57,319 nucleotides of DNA, from the NCBI GenBank assembly GCA_902516685.1, contig CABXZJ010000004.1, positions 1-57,319 of the forward strand, written 5' to 3'. A program made the translations under genes and the position numbers. Below, piece by piece: positions 56,622-57,319 of this stretch. Position 1 is the first letter of the stretch. Each line of letters starts with the position of its first letter. The notes beneath the pieces are model-generated. The model did not search any database. It was given only the letters and a program-made list of their open reading frames with translations, and had not been told where the DNA came from. The DNA comes from an uncultured Formosa sp. GTDB lineage: Bacteria > Bacteroidota > Bacteroidia > Flavobacteriales > Flavobacteriaceae.

Positions 56622-57319
56622 CTAAACCACCTCAGCATAAAGGTCAAAATCAGCAGCATCTGTAATGCGCACTGTGGTGTACTTACCGGTTTTTAGATAT
56701 ACTTTTGAAGCATCAATAAGCACTTCGTTATCCACATCAGGAGAATCAAATTCACTGCGACCAATAAAGTATTGTCCTTCTTTCCGATCAATCACTACAG
56801 CCATGGTCTGTCCTATTTTAGCTTGATTTAACTCCCACGAAATTTGTGATTGTAAGGCCATAATTTCATTGGCACGGGCCTGTTTAACTTCTGCAGGAAC
56901 ATCATCTACGAGCTTGTAAGCATGTGTGTTTTCTTCATGGGAGTAGGTAAAACAACCCAGGCGCTCAAAGCGCATGGCTTCAACCCATTTTTTTAAGATT
57001 TGGAAGTCTGCTTCGGTTTCACCTGGATAGCCAACGATAAGGGTAGTTCTAATTGCCATCTGAGGGACAGCATTGCGAAATGCTTGAAGCAATTTGGTGG
57101 TTTTCTCTTGTGTTGTACCACGGCGCATGCTCTTGAGAATCTTATTAGAAATATGCTGCAATGGAATGTCTAAATAGTTACAAATTTTAGGCTGCTCTTT
57201 CATGACATCCAAAACCTCCATGGGAAAACCTGTAGGAAAGGCATAATGTAAGCGAATCCATTTTATACCCTCGACTTTGACCAAAGCCCTTAGCAATTTT
57301 GCAAGACTTCGTTTTTTGT
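56622..57319 (-). CDS. rimO: ribosomal protein S12 methylthiotransferase, 5' end cut by window edge
   Basis: C-terminal 231 or so residues of RimO, the radical-SAM enzyme that adds a methylthio group to an Asp of ribosomal protein S12. The frame stays open to the right edge, so the N-terminal domain and the radical-SAM CxxxCxxC lie outside. Visible: WIRLHYAFPTGFP, DIPLQHISNKILKSMRRG, RTTLIVGYPGETEADF and the C-terminal TRAM-like domain (VVIDRKEGQYFIGRSEFDSP). The usual GHRYPDVDNE-like block of related MiaB is replaced by the RimO form EFDSPDVDNEV. 52 nt to bshC. Confidence 0.93.
   Translation of the reverse strand, partial: KKRSLAKLLRALVKVEGIKWIRLHYAFPTGFPMEVLDVMKEQPKICNYLDIPLQHISNKILKSMRRGTTQEKTTKLLQAFRNAVPQMAIRTTLIVGYPGETEADFQILKKWVEAMRFERLGCFTYSHEENTHAYKLVDDVPAEVKQARANEIMALQSQISWELNQAKIGQTMAVVIDRKEGQYFIGRSEFDSPDVDNEVLIDASKVYLKTGKYTTVRITDAADFDLYAEVV

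Noticed and set aside
1..57319. Mobile element, prophage, CRISPR array or recent transfer island
   Set aside because: No transposase, integrase, phage gene, regular spaced repeats or tRNA junction was seen, and base composition looks even by eye.

Overview
The window looks like the chromosome of a marine flavobacterium (Bacteroidota, Flavobacteriaceae or close kin). The DNA is AT-rich. There is a SusC/SusD pair, type IX secretion (T9SS) C-terminal sorting domains, a GLPGLI protein, a long Bacteroidetes-type NusB and a PUR-alpha-like DUF3276 protein. Several promoters match the Bacteroidetes pattern TTG-N18..20-TAnnTTTG instead of a sigma70 pattern. No rRNA, tRNA, CRISPR array, transposase or phage gene was seen.

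Region 1 (about 1-18.8 kb, minus strand) is a polysaccharide utilisation locus (PUL) for a sulfated glycan, read as one long operon from a well-formed promoter at 18771-18801. In order of transcription: an S1 sulfatase fused to a GH10-like domain (TTG start), a GH3 exo-glycosidase, two more S1 sulfatases, a T9SS-sorted protein with two jelly-roll-like domains, a small secreted protein of unknown function, a T9SS-sorted GH5 enzyme with a CBM-like domain, SusC, SusD, and a T9SS-sorted GH30 enzyme (TTG start) cut by the left edge. The sorting signals suggest a division of labour. GH5, GH30 and the jelly-roll protein carry T9SS domains and should act at the cell surface. SusCD should import oligosaccharides. 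The three sulfatases, the GH10-like domain and GH3 lack T9SS domains and should act in the periplasm. The GH10-like domain hints at a sulfated xylan-type substrate, but this is inference.

Region 2 (18.9-24.9 kb, plus strand, divergent from the PUL) holds a lipoprotein formylglycine-generating enzyme with both catalytic cysteines, the activator needed by the sulfatases. It is followed by a large T9SS-sorted CotH-type kinase protein and an AtoE-type short-chain fatty acid transporter. The three genes look like one operon. Region 3 (24.9-28.3 kb) holds a lipoprotein PhoA-type alkaline phosphatase, a GLPGLI protein and an acidic repeat lipoprotein with a recent internal duplication.

Region 4 (28.3 kb to the end) is mostly core metabolism: glutamate synthase gltBD, two tandem porins, PEP carboxylase, a nitronate monooxygenase-like enzyme, pyrD, a LysE exporter, peptidase T, yajC-DUF1573-nusB, an MsbA-like ABC exporter, DUF3276, an M14 carboxypeptidase, a CsaA-like protein, a thioredoxin-fold protein, a LysM protein, guaA, bshC and a partial rimO at the right edge. 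For many genes the longest reading frame begins at TTG or GTG, but a better ATG lies downstream. In ppc and pepT the promoter sequence itself decides for the ATG.

The best candidates for something undescribed are the S1-GH10 fusion, the coupling of a lipoprotein sulfatase activator with an extracellular CotH kinase and an AtoE transporter opposite the sulfatase operon, and the hairpins placed inside the PUL transcript.
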